A stretch of 64,000 bases of DNA, from contig JAEFAZ010000007.1 in NCBI GenBank assembly GCA_016292135.1, positions 62,001 to 126,000 on the forward strand, given 5' to 3'. Positions within the stretch are counted from its first letter, which is position 1, and each line of letters starts with the position of its first letter. Origin of the DNA: Saccharofermentans sp. (GTDB lineage: Bacteria > Bacillota > Clostridia > Saccharofermentanales > Saccharofermentanaceae). The notes under the pieces were generated by a model. It searched no databases. It had not been told where the DNA came from and saw only the letters and a program-made list of their open reading frames with translations. The translations under genes and the position numbers were made by a program. Positions 37,593 through 48,079 of this stretch are shown one piece after another.

Positions 37593-38201
37593 ATGGATTA
37601 TCTCGAAGGACTGTTTCTCGGGAAGTTGTGGAGTGATACCGATTTTGAGAACAGAAGGCATACGGCCCTTTTCGTGCTGTATGGTATTTTTGTTGAGTCT
37701 CTGGTCCTCTACGGTTATGTAAGCGGCAAACCGCTGCCCTTTGTCGGGGATTTCACGACTACGCACCTCGTATTATTCGGGCTTCTTTTCGTGGCATGTC
37801 CCTTCATATGCATGAGATATTACAGGATGCCTGCCTGGGGCAAGGCTCTCGTCATGATCGAAAAGATGGTCAAGAGCTTTATCGTCGTAGGCTTTACCGT
37901 GGACCTTATCGGTTCAAAGATCACGGTCGGGGCAAACGATCTGCAGACCTTCACCATCGGTTACCTCAACGATACTCTGGAAAAATACACCAAGATGTTC
38001 GCTTCGAGCACAGGTTCTTTTTCGACCGTCATAGGCGTGCTCGTCGGAGGTCTCCATGTGCTCTTTGTGATATTGCTGATATTGTTCCTTGCTATTGTGG
38101 TCCCGGGGATCATCTACCTTCTCTACAGGTTATTGCAGTTCTGTTATGACTGGGTGATCAACAAGCTCATCATAAAGAGATTCATTCCCATCAGAAAATA
38201 A
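37593..38201 (+). CDS. Hypothetical multi-pass membrane protein
   Basis: About five TM segments; AAGGAGACG RBS; no family recognised. Confidence 0.6.
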   Translation: MDYLEGLFLGKLWSDTDFENRRHTALFVLYGIFVESLVLYGYVSGKPLPFVGDFTTTHLVLFGLLFVACPFICMRYYRMPAWGKALVMIEKMVKSFIVVGFTVDLIGSKITVGANDLQTFTIGYLNDTLEKYTKMFASSTGSFSTVIGVLVGGLHVLFVILLILFLAIVVPGIIYLLYRLLQFCYDWVINKLIIKRFIPIRK

Positions 38202-38215
38202 GAGAGGAGCATAAG

Positions 38216-39226
38216 ATGGCTCAATTACAGGATAAAGCGGACATCACCATAGAGGAACTCGAAGAGAATCTGGGACAGGTAAAGCTCCCGAAGTTCATTG
38301 AAGAATCGGAAGCCCTCTTCCTTTCGAGGATAGACAAGATAGTAAAACAGATCTGCCGGGATAAGAACATCAAGGCGATATTCATATCCGGGCCGACATC
38401 TTCCGGTAAGACGACCTTTACCATGAGGCTCGCCGACGGTATCACGCAGGGCGGAAGAACGGCTCATTTCCTGTCGCTTGACGATTACTACAACATTTCC
38501 GAGCTGAACTGTGACAAGGACGGCAGACCCGACTTCGAGACCATCGAGGCTCTGGATATAACAAGGTGTGAGCAGGATATAAAGGATATCCTGGACCATA
38601 AGACGGTCATACCCCCTCACTTCAATTTCATGACCCGTGTACAGGAGGAAGGATCCCCCGATTCGGCGATCACTCTCCCTGATGACGGTGTCCTGGTCGT
38701 GGAAGGCCTTCACGGGCTGTCACCCAGGATATCCGGCAACATCGACAGGGCAATGTGCGCCAAGGTCTTCATCATGCCCTACGGCAATGTCTTCTGTGAT
38801 TCCAAGCTCATGGACAGCCGTGAGATCCGTCTGATCAGAAGGATCGTAAGGGACAACAGGCACAGGGATGCCCACGCGATCTCCACGATCGATTACTGGC
38901 CGATGATCGCAAGGAGCGAGGAGGATTTCGTCGATAAGTATCTTGCCGAAGCTGATTACCACATCAATTCCTTCCTAGCATACGAGCCTCTTGTACTGGC
39001 TCCAATGGCCCTGAGCGACATCAGGATCGCGGTCGACAAGGTCAACGACGGATCGGCCGAGGCCAACGTGTTCATGAAGCGTTCCCCCACGGGCAAGCCT
39101 TTCGCTGATCTGTCACGTGCGATGGCGAAGGCCGGAGTCCTTACGGAACACCTGAACAAGATCCCCGTGATCAACCCGGAATATGTTCCGGAAAGATCCA
39201 TACTCAATGAATTTATCGGTTCGTAA
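38216..39226 (+). CDS. Uridine kinase-like / phosphoribulokinase-family nucleoside kinase
   Basis: KAIFISGPTSSGKTTFTMRLADGI (P-loop), FLSLDDYY, VLVVEGLHGL, IRRIVRDNRHR. Confidence 0.88.
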   Translation: MAQLQDKADITIEELEENLGQVKLPKFIEESEALFLSRIDKIVKQICRDKNIKAIFISGPTSSGKTTFTMRLADGITQGGRTAHFLSLDDYYNISELNCDKDGRPDFETIEALDITRCEQDIKDILDHKTVIPPHFNFMTRVQEEGSPDSAITLPDDGVLVVEGLHGLSPRISGNIDRAMCAKVFIMPYGNVFCDSKLMDSREIRLIRRIVRDNRHRDAHAISTIDYWPMIARSEEDFVDKYLAEADYHINSFLAYEPLVLAPMALSDIRIAVDKVNDGSAEANVFMKRSPTGKPFADLSRAMAKAGVLTEHLNKIPVINPEYVPERSILNEFIGS

Positions 39227-39246
39227 ACATATACAGGAGATAAGAA

Positions 39247-40218
39247 ATGCCAATTAGGATACCGAACAATCTTCCGGCACGCGCCACGCTCGAAAAGGAG
39301 CGTATCTTCGTAATGGAAGAGACGAGAGCTCTGACACAGGATATAAGACCCATAAAGATCGTCATCCTCAATCTCATGCCTGATAAGATAACGACTGAGA
39401 CCCAGCTTCTGCGCGCTCTGTCGAATTCCCCCATCCAGGTCGATATCGAGCTCCTCTGCATGGCATCTCATGAATCAAGGCATACGAGCCAGTCTCACCT
39501 TAACAGATACTATCTGACTTTTGATAAGATCTCTGACCAGTATTTCGACGGCATGATCATCACGGGCGCTCCCATCGAAAAGCTTCCTTTCGAGGAAGTC
39601 GACTACTGGGAGGAACTCTGCAAGATAATGGAGTGGAGCAAGACCCACGTCTATTCGACCATGCATCTTTGCTGGGGCGCTTTCGCAGGCCTTTACTACC
39701 ATTACGGCATCCCCAAGTATGTCCTGGACCGCAAGGTGTCCGGCATCTTCGAGCACAGCATGACATACAGCCGCCCGGTCAAGCTATTCCGCGGATTCGA
39801 CGATATCTTCTATGTACCCCATTCAAGATATACCGAAGTGAAGCGCGAGGATATCGCGAAGGTAAAGGAATTGAGGATCCTGTCCGAATCCGAGGAGTGC
39901 GGTATCTATGCCGTTTCCGATCTTACGGGAAGACAGATATTCATAACAGGCCACTCCGAATACGATGCGGATACCCTGGACCGCGAATATAAGCGCGATC
40001 AGGATGCCGGGATCGATCCCGACATGCCCGTCAATTACTATGTTGACGACGATCCCTCCAAGGGCTTTTTGCTCCGCTGGAGATCCTCGGCGACGCTGAT
40101 GTACACCAACTGGCTCAATTACTACGTTTACCAGGAGACACCTTTCGATATCGGTCTCATCGAAAACATCAAGCAGGGTGATATTCCGGCAGGAAGGGAT
40201 GAAGAGCGCGATGATTGA
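39247..40218 (+). CDS. metA: Homoserine O-acyltransferase (MetA family)
   Basis: [97 protein letters not shown]. Confidence 0.95.
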   Translation: MPIRIPNNLPARATLEKERIFVMEETRALTQDIRPIKIVILNLMPDKITTETQLLRALSNSPIQVDIELLCMASHESRHTSQSHLNRYYLTFDKISDQYFDGMIITGAPIEKLPFEEVDYWEELCKIMEWSKTHVYSTMHLCWGAFAGLYYHYGIPKYVLDRKVSGIFEHSMTYSRPVKLFRGFDDIFYVPHSRYTEVKREDIAKVKELRILSESEECGIYAVSDLTGRQIFITGHSEYDADTLDREYKRDQDAGIDPDMPVNYYVDDDPSKGFLLRWRSSATLMYTNWLNYYVYQETPFDIGLIENIKQGDIPAGRDEERDD

Positions 40219-41086
40219 GATCACGAATGATTCCGTGAGATCACTGCTGCCCCAAAGAGATGGGAGGGGCCATAAGGGCACGTTCGGTACGGCGCTTATC
40301 GTTGCCGGAAGTCCTTACATGACAGGTGCCGGCGTTCTTGCGGCGGAATCCTGCCTGAGGAGCGGAGCAGGCATGGTCAGATACATGTCTGACGAGAAAG
40401 CCCTCCTTCCCGTTCAGATCAAGTGTCCCTGTGCTCTTACTTCTTCTATCGGCAATGATATGGAAGAGAGCAGAGCTTCAATAAAGAAATACTACCCAAA
40501 GGCATCTGCCTGTCTCATAGGACCCGGAACGGATGAAGAAGATGACAGGATAAGAACGATACTTACGGTCCTTATCAGCGGTGCAAAAGCTCTTGTAATA
40601 GATGCATCCGCACTGAACATCATATCGCGTTACAAAGATCATTACCTGCCGCTCATTGCCTCAAGACAGGACAAGGGACTGGATCCCGCTGTTCTGACAC
40701 CTCACCTCGGGGAATTCGCAAGGCTCTGTGACGGAGTACTCGACCCGGGCGAAGAGGGAGCCTTAAAGTTCGCATCCGAGTACAAAACGGTCCTCGTGCT
40801 CAAGAGCCACGATACGCTCGTCGCTGATACGGAAGGGAACTGCTATGTCAACAAGGGAGAGAACTCGGGTCTTGCCAAGGGCGGATCGGGTGACGTTCTT
40901 TCGGGACTCATGACAGGTCTCTATGCACAGGGCATGAAAGCACAAGATGCGGCCGTTGCGGCCGTATACATACATGCGAAGGCAGGTCTTTGTGCAAGAT
41001 CGCAAAAGGGGGAAAGGGCAATGCTGCCGTCGGATCTTCCGGACATGTTTCCTGAAGTCATAAACGGTATCTTTGACAAAGGATAA
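40211..41086 (+). CDS. nnrD: ADP/ATP-dependent NAD(P)H-hydrate dehydratase
   Basis: [76 protein letters not shown]. Start 40211 preferred over 40178. Confidence 0.9.
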   Translation: MIEITNDSVRSLLPQRDGRGHKGTFGTALIVAGSPYMTGAGVLAAESCLRSGAGMVRYMSDEKALLPVQIKCPCALTSSIGNDMEESRASIKKYYPKASACLIGPGTDEEDDRIRTILTVLISGAKALVIDASALNIISRYKDHYLPLIASRQDKGLDPAVLTPHLGEFARLCDGVLDPGEEGALKFASEYKTVLVLKSHDTLVADTEGNCYVNKGENSGLAKGGSGDVLSGLMTGLYAQGMKAQDAAVAAVYIHAKAGLCARSQKGERAMLPSDLPDMFPEVINGIFDKG

Positions 41087-41089
41087 GCT

Positions 41090-42232
41090 ATGCAGATAAA
41101 TGACGTTAATTTTGACAGATCATGTGTGCTGATCGACCTTGATGCGGTCAGATATAACTACAGGCAGATAAAGGCAGTGACATCGGATGACACCGATATG
41201 TTCTGCGTAGTCAAGGCTGATGCTTACGGGCACGGCGCGGTCCGCCTTGCCAAGGTCCTCGAGGAAGAGGGCGCGGCAGGTTTCTGTCTCGCGACCGTCG
41301 ACGAGGCGAAGGACCTTGTCGAGAACGGCATAACAAAGCCCCTCATGATATTGGGATATACTTCTCCCGACAGATTTCCGGATATCGTTAAGTACGATAT
41401 TGGCCAGGCCGTCTTCTCCGTTGAGGATGCCGAGCTCCTGTCGGAGGAAGCAGTAAAGCAGGGCAAGGACTGCAGGATTCATATCAAGATCGATACCGGC
41501 ATGGGCCGCATAGGTTTTGCGACGGACGGAACAGCTGACGACGATATAGTCAAGGTCTGCGAGCTCCCCGGTCTTATCCCGGAAGGGATCTTTTCGCATT
41601 TTGCAGTATCCGATACAGCTGACGACGAATATACGGAAAAGCAGTTTGGGATTTATAAGGCAACCGTTGAAAGGATCGAAGGCAGGGGCATAAAGTTTGC
41701 AAGACACCATATCTGCAACAGTGCCGGCATCTTCAGATTCCCGGGCATGCACCTCGATACCGTAAGGGCAGGTCTCATCCTCTACGGAATGTATCCCGAA
41801 GGATGTCCTGACCGCGACAAGATGCCTGACTTAAAGCCCGTTATGACCTGGCTTGCAAAGGTCATCTTCGTAAAAGAAGTACCCGCCGGGACATCCGTAA
41901 GCTACGGAAGGCATTTTAGGGCCGGCAGGACGACCAAGGTCGCAACGGTCGGGATCGGTTATGCCGACGGCTTTTCGAGAAGGCTGTCGAATGGCTTCAT
42001 GCTGAACATCAAGGGCAGTTACTATCCCATAATCGGTAATGTCTGCATGGATATGTGCATGGCCGATGTAACCGGAAGTGATGTTAAGCGCGGCGATATC
42101 GTTCAGATTTTCGGAGAAGGAAATCCCACGGATAATCTGGCGTCTTACATCGGTACGATCAACTATGAGATAACCTGTGATGTCGGCAAGAGAGTCAAGA
42201 GACTCTACCTTGCGGACGGAAAGATAGAGTAA
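41090..42232 (+). CDS. alr: Alanine racemase
   Basis: CVVKADAYGHGAVRLAKVLEE (PLP lysine), KIDTGMGRIGF, SYGRHFRA, VGIGYADGFSRRLSN, NVCMDMCMADVT. Confidence 0.95.
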   Translation: MQINDVNFDRSCVLIDLDAVRYNYRQIKAVTSDDTDMFCVVKADAYGHGAVRLAKVLEEEGAAGFCLATVDEAKDLVENGITKPLMILGYTSPDRFPDIVKYDIGQAVFSVEDAELLSEEAVKQGKDCRIHIKIDTGMGRIGFATDGTADDDIVKVCELPGLIPEGIFSHFAVSDTADDEYTEKQFGIYKATVERIEGRGIKFARHHICNSAGIFRFPGMHLDTVRAGLILYGMYPEGCPDRDKMPDLKPVMTWLAKVIFVKEVPAGTSVSYGRHFRAGRTTKVATVGIGYADGFSRRLSNGFMLNIKGSYYPIIGNVCMDMCMADVTGSDVKRGDIVQIFGEGNPTDNLASYIGTINYEITCDVGKRVKRLYLADGKIE

Positions 42233-42314
42233 GGAAAGTAAATGGCTCCTTGCTTTTTGCCATAGAAGAGTATATTCTTATTCGGGCATTAATCAGGGCC
42301 TTAAGGAGAAAGAA

Positions 42315-43148
42315 ATGAATTACGAGGGCGGATCCAGAGTCGCAGTCAACTTCGCGAAAAGAATCGTTGTCAAGGTCGGTACATCCACTTTGACCTACGA
42401 TAACGGGAAGATGAACCTTAACAACATAGAAAGACTTGCACGTTCGATATCAGATCTCATGAACCGCGGTATGGAAGTTATCCTTGTATCTTCCGGCGCC
42501 ATCGGTGTCGGTATCGGATACCTTAATCTCGACAAGAGGCCTGATTCCACCAGAGAGAAGCAGGCTATCGCCGCAGTCGGCCAGGTCGAGCTCATGAACG
42601 CTTATGCCAGGGTCTTTGCAGAGTACGGTTACAAGTGCGGTCAGATCCTCTTAACGAAGGACGATCTGGCGGATAAGCTCACCAAATCCAACATCAGCAA
42701 CACCCTCGAAGCTCTTATAGAAAAGAAGATCATTCCTATCATAAACGAAAACGACTCCGTTTCCACGAGCGAGATCATGCACAACGGCACTTTCGGCGAC
42801 AACGACACCCTGTCGGCTCTCGTTGCAATGCTTTCGAATGCCGATCTTCTCGTAATACTTTCTGACGTGGACGGTCTTTACGATTCAAATCCCAAGGACA
42901 ATCCTGACGCCAAGAGGATCTCCTATGTCGAGGATTTCACCGAGACCCTTAACGAGATAACGACAGGCAAGGGTTCATGGCTCGGAACAGGCGGCATGAC
43001 GACAAAGATCATGGCCATGAAGACCGCGACCGAGCACGGTATCAACGGTGTCATTGCGGAAGGTTCCGACACGAGTGTTCTTGAAAGGATCCTCGATCAG
43101 GACAATATCGGAACATTCTTTGCTGCCCCCATCCCCGAAGAGGAATAA
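42315..43148 (+). CDS. proB: Glutamate 5-kinase (no PUA domain)
   Basis: IVVKVGTSTLTYDNGKMN; ILVSSGAIGVG; QAIAAVGQVELMNAY; NENDSVST; FGDNDTLSALVA; KGSWLGTGGMTTKI. Confidence 0.93.
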   Translation: MNYEGGSRVAVNFAKRIVVKVGTSTLTYDNGKMNLNNIERLARSISDLMNRGMEVILVSSGAIGVGIGYLNLDKRPDSTREKQAIAAVGQVELMNAYARVFAEYGYKCGQILLTKDDLADKLTKSNISNTLEALIEKKIIPIINENDSVSTSEIMHNGTFGDNDTLSALVAMLSNADLLVILSDVDGLYDSNPKDNPDAKRISYVEDFTETLNEITTGKGSWLGTGGMTTKIMAMKTATEHGINGVIAEGSDTSVLERILDQDNIGTFFAAPIPEEE

Positions 43149-43157
43149 TATAAACTA

Positions 43158-45434
43158 TCAGGGCATAAAACCCGGAGCAGGAGTCGGAGAAGGTTCCGGC
43201 TTATGTATTGTGCACGGGTTGTCCTTCTTCGGGCAGAAATCCGAACCTGAAATGAAATAATCAGTTACGACGGTACCTGCAGCCTTGCATTCATCTGTCG
43301 CGTAACAGCCTGACTCGGTGCAGACGGATGCCTGAACGATCGATTCGGGACGTTCGAACTTGGCGCCTTCAAGGTTGGCGTGGATCTTCTGCATACAGTA
43401 CATCCAAATGTGAACGGCGTTACGGTAGTCGTCTTTTATGATCTCCGTCTGTCTCAACCTGTTGTCGTATCCGTACCATACTGCTGCGGCATAGTAAGGG
43501 GTAAAACCGCAGAACCACTTATCGTTGTTATCGGAAGTCGTACCTGTCTTGCCGGCGGTGCTTATCTTGGCTCCGTCAAGGCCCTTGATCTGTCCGCCGA
43601 ACTTGGAAGGAGTACCGGATGTTACGACGCCCATGAGCATATCGGCAACGAGGAAACAAGTCTCAGCCGAGAATACTTTGCGCTTTGCGGGGTCAGAAGA
43701 CATGATGAGGTTCTCATCGCTGTCCAATACCTTCGTATAGGAATAAGGCTCGCAGTAAGTTCCTCCGTTGGCGAAGGTCGCATATGCGGCAGCCATCTCG
43801 AGCGTTGTCATACCGTTGGTAAAACCGCCGACTGACTGTGAAGGGAAACTGCCTTCACTCGTTCTGTCGATGCCGTTCTGGGCCAGATACCAGAGAGCCG
43901 TATCTCCGCCGACTTCACGCCAGAGCATCGCGGCTATGGTGTTGCGCGATTTAACAAGAGCCTGTCTTACCGTAAGCGGACCGATGTAGTTGTTCTCATA
44001 GTTCTTAGGCCATGGTCTCTTGGGATTTGAAGGATCAAGATAGACCTTCTGGTCAGTAAAGAGAGTCGACGGGACTACGAGGCCCAGCTCTATCGCGGGA
44101 GCGTAATCCAGGAGGGGCTTGATCGAAGAACCGGGGTTCCTGCGTGAGGCAGTGGCACGGTTCCAGGCGAGATTCATCGTCTTCTCGCCGAAGCCGCCCT
44201 GCATCGCGGCTATGGCTCCGGTAGATACATTGACTACGACCATGGATCCGTTAGGCTTCTCAGGGTAATCCTCGATCTTGGAAGGTTTCTTCTGGAAGAG
44301 ATCCTTATTCTTGAAAGCCTCATCGAGAATGGCCTGAACATCAGGTTCAAGAGTGGTATAGATGTGATAACCGCGGTTATAGACTATGGAAGAAGCGAGT
44401 TCCTTGGATATTCCCCTTGCCTTTGCAAGATCCGAGATAACCTCGGAGATCGCATATTCCGCAAAGTAGGAGTTAACGGCATTATAAGATTTCTTCTCAC
44501 GCGTCTTGAACTTTACATCGCTGTTGAGAGCCTCACGGTACTGCTTCTCGTCGATCTTGCCGAGCTCGTACATCTTTCCCAGTACGATCCTCATTCTCCT
44601 CAGGGCGTTGCGGCGGCCCGTCTCTCTCATGGGGTTGTAGTAGGAAGGGCTCTTGGGGAGACCTGCAAGAAGAGCGCACTCGGGAAGTGTTAATTCTGAC
44701 GCGTTCTTGCCGAAGTAGTTCTGTGCGGCTGCCTGGATGCCGACATAGTTGTTGCCCATGGGAGCCAGGTTGATATAAAGTTCCATGATCTCATCCTTGG
44801 AAAGTTCCTGTTCGAGAGACATGGCAGAGAACCATTCCTGGACCTTACGGGAGGTGGAGTGTTCGTCCTGTCCGCTTATCAGCTTGATCGTCTGCTGGGT
44901 GATCGTGGATCCGCCGTGTGTCGCAGATCCGCTGTTGGCAAGGGCGGATAACACGGCACTCCCGATCCTCTTGAGATCGATGCCGGAATGCTCGTAGAAT
45001 CTTTCGTCTTCTATTGAGATTATCGCTTCATCTATGAAAGTGTTCTTGACTTCACCGAAGGGGATATAGATCCTGTCCACATTCTCGGTTCCGGTGAGCT
45101 TTGTGATTACCCTGCCCTGTGAATCGTATACGAAAGAGGTCTGCACCTCATCGGCAGTCGTAAGATCACCTATCGAGAGGGGCTTTGTCGTGGAGGCATA
45201 TCCCAGGAGCATGCCTGCGCCGAAGCCTCCGAGGGTAAAAGAGATGCAGAGCAGGAGTACGACGAATATCTTTACGAGATCGCCAAGGAAACCGAAGATC
45301 TCGTGAGGCAGGCTCCTGTTGAAACCGGCCGTGGTCGGCTTGCCCTTGAGATTACGGCGCAATTCGTCAGCCAGAGCTGAATTCTCCGGGTTGACTGGGC
45401 TCGTTGAACGCTGTGCATTTCTGTTGTTACTCAA
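43158..45434 (-). CDS. Class A penicillin-binding protein (transglycosylase/transpeptidase)
   Basis: GT51: IEDERFYEHSGIDLKRIGSAV, GGSTITQQTIKL; transpeptidase: RRNPGSSIKPL (SxxK), SRN, KTGTT; C-terminal SPTPAPG tail. Confidence 0.95.
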   Translation of the reverse strand: MSNNRNAQRSTSPVNPENSALADELRRNLKGKPTTAGFNRSLPHEIFGFLGDLVKIFVVLLLCISFTLGGFGAGMLLGYASTTKPLSIGDLTTADEVQTSFVYDSQGRVITKLTGTENVDRIYIPFGEVKNTFIDEAIISIEDERFYEHSGIDLKRIGSAVLSALANSGSATHGGSTITQQTIKLISGQDEHSTSRKVQEWFSAMSLEQELSKDEIMELYINLAPMGNNYVGIQAAAQNYFGKNASELTLPECALLAGLPKSPSYYNPMRETGRRNALRRMRIVLGKMYELGKIDEKQYREALNSDVKFKTREKKSYNAVNSYFAEYAISEVISDLAKARGISKELASSIVYNRGYHIYTTLEPDVQAILDEAFKNKDLFQKKPSKIEDYPEKPNGSMVVVNVSTGAIAAMQGGFGEKTMNLAWNRATASRRNPGSSIKPLLDYAPAIELGLVVPSTLFTDQKVYLDPSNPKRPWPKNYENNYIGPLTVRQALVKSRNTIAAMLWREVGGDTALWYLAQNGIDRTSEGSFPSQSVGGFTNGMTTLEMAAAYATFANGGTYCEPYSYTKVLDSDENLIMSSDPAKRKVFSAETCFLVADMLMGVVTSGTPSKFGGQIKGLDGAKISTAGKTGTTSDNNDKWFCGFTPYYAAAVWYGYDNRLRQTEIIKDDYRNAVHIWMYCMQKIHANLEGAKFERPESIVQASVCTESGCYATDECKAAGTVVTDYFISGSDFCPKKDNPCTIHKPEPSPTPAPGFMP

Positions 45435-45535
45435 TCCCTTGATACCTCTTTATGGTTTTCACTCCCACCATTTTATCACGATATCGGCTATAATGAGCAT
45501 ATTATAAATATTACACGAGGTTTGCCATAAACATC

Positions 45536-47236
45536 ATGGAGAGGATCGACATAACATCATTGTCCAATGAGGGCCTGGGGATAGGTATCCTGGAGTCCGG
45601 CAAGAAGTGCTTTGTCGAAGGTGCCCTTCCCGGTGAATCAGTCACGGTCTCCATGATCAAAGAAGCCTCCAAATACTCTTTCGCGAAAGCGGAAGAATAC
45701 CACAGCATATCCCCTGACAGAGTCCTGCCCGCACTTTCGGATCCGGTCCCCGGAGCTGCCATGGCGCACCTTTCATACGAAGGCCAGCTTCGATATAAGT
45801 CCGGCAAGGTAAGGGACTGCCTTATAAGGCTCGGAAGGATAGAAGAAGAGAAAGCTGACGGCATTTTGCAGGCAATCGTTCCCTCGGAGAAGACCACAGG
45901 CTACCGTAATCACATGCAGTACAGGATAGACGGCAACCTGATAGGGCAGACCGGAGCAGACGGAACGACGGTCATCCCTTTCGAAAAGGAATACCTCGAA
46001 TATCCCGTTTTCGGAAAAGTAATAGAGGCGGTAAAGGATATCCTCGACAGGTCTCCCACAAGGCTTCTTACAGGCCTTGTCTTAAGAGGATCTGAAAGGA
46101 CCAAAGAGATAACCGCGGAATTCATCACCGGCGATACGAGATCCCATGAACTGGTCGTAAGAGAGATGAACGAACTCATAAGTTCCACAGGTCTTATAGA
46201 CAGGATAAGAGAAGCCATAGGGGACTATAAACTCGCAGGTGTCATGTTCAGGATAAGTCCTGACAAAGTATCGAGAAGAACCAGGAGCGGCAAGAGATTC
46301 ATCATCGACGGGAACTCGTCTTACGAAGAGATCTTCTGCGGCAGGAAATTCACGGTTGAAGCAGGCTCCTTCTTTCAGGTAAACATCCCCCAGGCAGAAG
46401 CGATCTGCGGAAAGATAAAAGTATTCCTTAATGACTGCCAAGTAATCTGTGACCTTTACTGCGGAGCAGGAACTCTCGGATTATCCGTTCTTCACGAAGG
46501 CGGAGAACTCTTGGGAATAGAGTCATCAAGGGAAGCGGTTGCATCAGCCGTGCGTAATGCGGAATCGGCATTCCCGGGAGCAAAGGACAGGATAACTTTT
46601 GTCTGTAAGGACTGCGGCAAGACGGATCTGAAATCCTTCATAGACGGAGGCAAGATCCCGTCCCCCGATGCAGTGATAGTGGACCCTCCGAGAAAGGGCT
46701 TGGACGATCAGGTGATAATGCAGCTTATAAGACTGAACGTCAAAAAACTCGTATATGTCTCATGTGATCCTGCAACCCTTGCAAGAGACCTGAAGGAGTT
46801 GTCAGGAACATACAAGATAGAGTCTGTAACGCCTGTTGACATGTTCCCGATGACGCAGCATATAGAAAACCTCGTAATCTTAACAAGAAAGAAAACAGAG
46901 CATCAAATGAACCTGGATCCTGCTCCATATGAAATGATCAAGAGCGGATCGAAAACGATCGAGCTCCGTTTGTTCGATGAAAAACGCCGCAGGATAAATC
47001 CCGGTGACACGATCGTTTTCACAAATAATGAGACAGGAGAAAAGCTTTTTACAAGGGTTTTGAAACTTCACTGTTTTAAGGATTTTGAGGAACTTTATAA
47101 GGCGTTGCCTCTCATGCAATGCGGATATAGTGAAGACGATATTGACAAGGCAAGCCCATCCGATATGGAGCAATACTACTCCATAGAAGAACAGAGAAGA
47201 TACGGCGTTGTCGGGATAGAACTTATCCCGATTTGA
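45536..47236 (+). CDS. TrmA/RlmD-family RNA m5U methyltransferase with C-terminal ASCH domain
   Basis: FFQVNIPQAEAICGKI, CDLYCGAGTLGLSVL, DPPRKGLDDQV, LVYVSCDPATLARDLK, TQHIENLVILTRK; then ASCH-like MNLDPAPYEMIKSGSKTIELRLFDEKRRRINPGDTIVFTN. Confidence 0.9.
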   Translation: MERIDITSLSNEGLGIGILESGKKCFVEGALPGESVTVSMIKEASKYSFAKAEEYHSISPDRVLPALSDPVPGAAMAHLSYEGQLRYKSGKVRDCLIRLGRIEEEKADGILQAIVPSEKTTGYRNHMQYRIDGNLIGQTGADGTTVIPFEKEYLEYPVFGKVIEAVKDILDRSPTRLLTGLVLRGSERTKEITAEFITGDTRSHELVVREMNELISSTGLIDRIREAIGDYKLAGVMFRISPDKVSRRTRSGKRFIIDGNSSYEEIFCGRKFTVEAGSFFQVNIPQAEAICGKIKVFLNDCQVICDLYCGAGTLGLSVLHEGGELLGIESSREAVASAVRNAESAFPGAKDRITFVCKDCGKTDLKSFIDGGKIPSPDAVIVDPPRKGLDDQVIMQLIRLNVKKLVYVSCDPATLARDLKELSGTYKIESVTPVDMFPMTQHIENLVILTRKKTEHQMNLDPAPYEMIKSGSKTIELRLFDEKRRRINPGDTIVFTNNETGEKLFTRVLKLHCFKDFEELYKALPLMQCGYSEDDIDKASPSDMEQYYSIEEQRRYGVVGIELIPI

Positions 47237-47301
47237 AGAAGCAAACAGGATCATATGCTTCAAGAAAAATTGTAACCGGATGATACAGGAGGGAAAGACA
47301 C

Positions 47302-47952
47302 ATGAATAAAGAGTGGTCAGAAAAGAATAAAAAGATGCAGTCCCTGATCAAAAAGGAGACAAGCTTTAAGGAAGGGATAGATGTCCTTTTGGAGTTAAGA
47401 GATGAACTCTTTTCTGAGATAACATCTATCGTTGATTCTTATCCGGCGGAGGCATTCAGTGAGATGCCTTTCGCCAAGGCTGACGGCTATCACAGCAAGA
47501 CTCTGATCTATTCCATGTGGCACATATTCCGCATCGAAGATATCGTAGCTCACACCGTTATATCTAACGACGAACAGGTCCTTTTTACAGATGGTTTTCT
47601 TGAGAGGACAAAAAGCCCGATCATAACTACAGGAAACGAACTTAAAGGAGAAGAGATCGCAGCTTTCTCAAAAGAGTTGGATGTCAGGGCAGTATATGAA
47701 TACTGCCTAGCCGTAAAGAATTCGACCGACAGGATACTAAGGGATCTGGAATATAAGGATCTTAAGAGAAAGATTACTGACGAAGACAGGAAAAGGGTTG
47801 CTGACAGCGGGTCGGTGAGTAATGATGAAGATGCAGTCTGGCTGATCGGTTACTGGTGCAGCAAAGATATCGCAGGACTTATCAAGATGCCTTTTTCGAG
47901 ACACTGGATAATGCACATAGAGGCTATGGGCCGTATCAAGAGCAAGTTATAA
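47302..47952 (+). CDS. DinB-superfamily-like protein
   Basis: Helical protein with spaced histidines (YSMWHIFRIEDIVAH ... SRHWIMHIEAMGR). Confidence 0.5.
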   Translation: MNKEWSEKNKKMQSLIKKETSFKEGIDVLLELRDELFSEITSIVDSYPAEAFSEMPFAKADGYHSKTLIYSMWHIFRIEDIVAHTVISNDEQVLFTDGFLERTKSPIITTGNELKGEEIAAFSKELDVRAVYEYCLAVKNSTDRILRDLEYKDLKRKITDEDRKRVADSGSVSNDEDAVWLIGYWCSKDIAGLIKMPFSRHWIMHIEAMGRIKSKL

Positions 47953-47976
47953 TAGACCGGCGGACGCTTTTTGTTG

Positions 47977-48068
47977 TTTTCTGCATATAATCCGCAAAAA
48001 TATATGCAGAAAATCCCCTTATTCCCTTGGTTTTCTGCACATAAAATGATACAATTATATGCAGAAAA
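47977..48068. promoter_or_regulatory. Two tandem palindromic operators upstream of and overlapping the fic RBS
   Basis: TTTTCTGCATATA (47977-47989), TATATGCAGAAAA (48001-48013), TTTTCTGCACATA (48031-48043), TATATGCAGAAAA (48056-48068). Confidence 0.75.
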
Positions 48069-48079
48069 GGAGGAATACT

